Shown here piece after piece: positions 63,545 to 64,000 of a stretch of 64,000 nucleotides of DNA. How positions within the stretch are numbered: the first letter of the stretch is position 1; every line of letters begins with the position of its first letter. A program made the translations under genes and the position numbers. The DNA is from Hygrophila difformis (lineage: Eukaryota > Streptophyta > Magnoliopsida > Lamiales > Acanthaceae), in assembly GCA_030278955.1 (NCBI GenBank), contig JAOANR010000011.1, positions 34,042,403 through 34,106,402 of the forward strand, in the 5' to 3' direction. Below the pieces are notes generated by a model, which was not told where the DNA came from, did no database searches, and saw only the letters and a list, made by a program, of their open reading frames with translations.

Positions 63545-64000
63545 ATGATTTATATGTGTAAACAGAATGTGTATTGAACCAAAACAGAATGCTCAGCGTG
63601 TGTAAACAGAATGTGTATTGAGTGATGTAGTACGTGTGCAAATATAATGTGTACTAACATAATGCCCAAAGTGTGTAAAAAGAATGTTACATATGTGCAA
63701 AGAGAATGTCTTTGAAATCGAAACAGAATGCCCATAGTAAGTGAAACAGAATGTTTATGCAAGTAAAACAGAATGTTACATATGTGCAGAGAGAATGCCT
63801 ATGCAATTGAAACAAAATGCCCATAGTAAGTGAAACAGAATGTTTATGCAAGTAAAATAGAATGTTACATATGTGCAAAGAGAATGCCTATATAATTGAT
63901 ACAGAATGCATGTAGTAAGTGAAAAATGTTACATTTGTGAAAAAAGAATGCCAATGCAATTGAAACATAATGCACATAGTCAGTGAAACAAAATGTTTAT
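63545..64000 (+). repeat. Minisatellite with 89-bp higher-order unit, running off the right edge
   Basis: GAATGTTACATATGTGCA recurs at 63682, 63771 and 63860. Each 89-bp unit is itself built of five to six short words of the form RAAACAGAATG. A less regular part begins at about 63560. Both strands give open frames that are only translations of the repeat. Confidence 0.9.

Noticed and set aside
63550..63878. Overlapping frames with repeated HKHSVSLTMG
   Set aside because: Translation of the 89-bp minisatellite.

Overview
This window is plant nuclear DNA, from a dicot-type genome. It is AT-rich and intron-containing, and it holds three type-2 non-specific lipid-transfer protein genes (nsLTP2), decayed pieces of plant housekeeping genes, and nested Ty1/copia and Ty3/gypsy LTR retrotransposons with tRNA-iMet-type primer sites, plus Helitrons and several MITE families. 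I see no rRNA or complete tRNA genes. Species is not determinable by eye.

Layout. 1-5138: 5' part of a Tekay/Del-like Ty3/gypsy element (minus strand, gypsy-1) running off the left edge. 5139-5450: two Helitron 3' ends facing each other. 5895-11818: a broken acid-lipase-like gene (minus strand) whose exon is split by a young, intact Ty1/copia element (copia-1, 6857-11723, TSD CCACG, LTRs identical by eye, 1359-residue polyprotein). 12831-21772: a complete but decayed Ty3/gypsy element (gypsy-2, TSD CCATG) whose pol frame runs through the polypurine tract into the LTR. 21778-27100: GC-rich host DNA, SSR, MITE, SINE-like and satellite-like repeats. 27200: LTP gene A. 27966-43754: a four-level nest of an LTP flank, a hAT-like MITE, copia-2 (TSD GATGC), and gypsy-3 (TSD TTCCA), which carries an antisense intron-containing gene. 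44621-44917: LTP gene C (minus). 45400-49790: a MITE cluster and a small Helitron. 51426: LTP gene B. 52117-62970: a 10.9-kb Helitron holding exon fragments of SART3-, FKBP62/ROF1- and TOP2-like genes, itself interrupted by copia-3 (intact 1502-residue frame). 62971-63250: the LTP-B 3' flank resumes. 63545-64000: an 89-bp minisatellite.

How it fits together. LTP A and B, with promoters and 3' flanks, are copies of one duplicated segment. Each copy acts as the empty site for insertions in the other, which fixes the ends of the hAT-like MITE and of the large Helitron. LTR divergence counted by eye (copia-1 0; copia-3 about 1 in 290; gypsy-3 about 13 in 2748 plus one 12-bp indel; copia-2 about 6 in 548; gypsy-2 a few percent) agrees with the nesting order.

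Most unusual items: (a) gypsy-3, a young element whose gag-pol is replaced by an antisense gene with its own 5'UTR intron; (b) seven hairpin repeats in its LTRs with a constant loop and covarying stems; (c) the gene-capturing Helitron with a paralogous empty site; (d) the pol/LTR overlap in gypsy-2. All identifications are by eye; no database search was possible.
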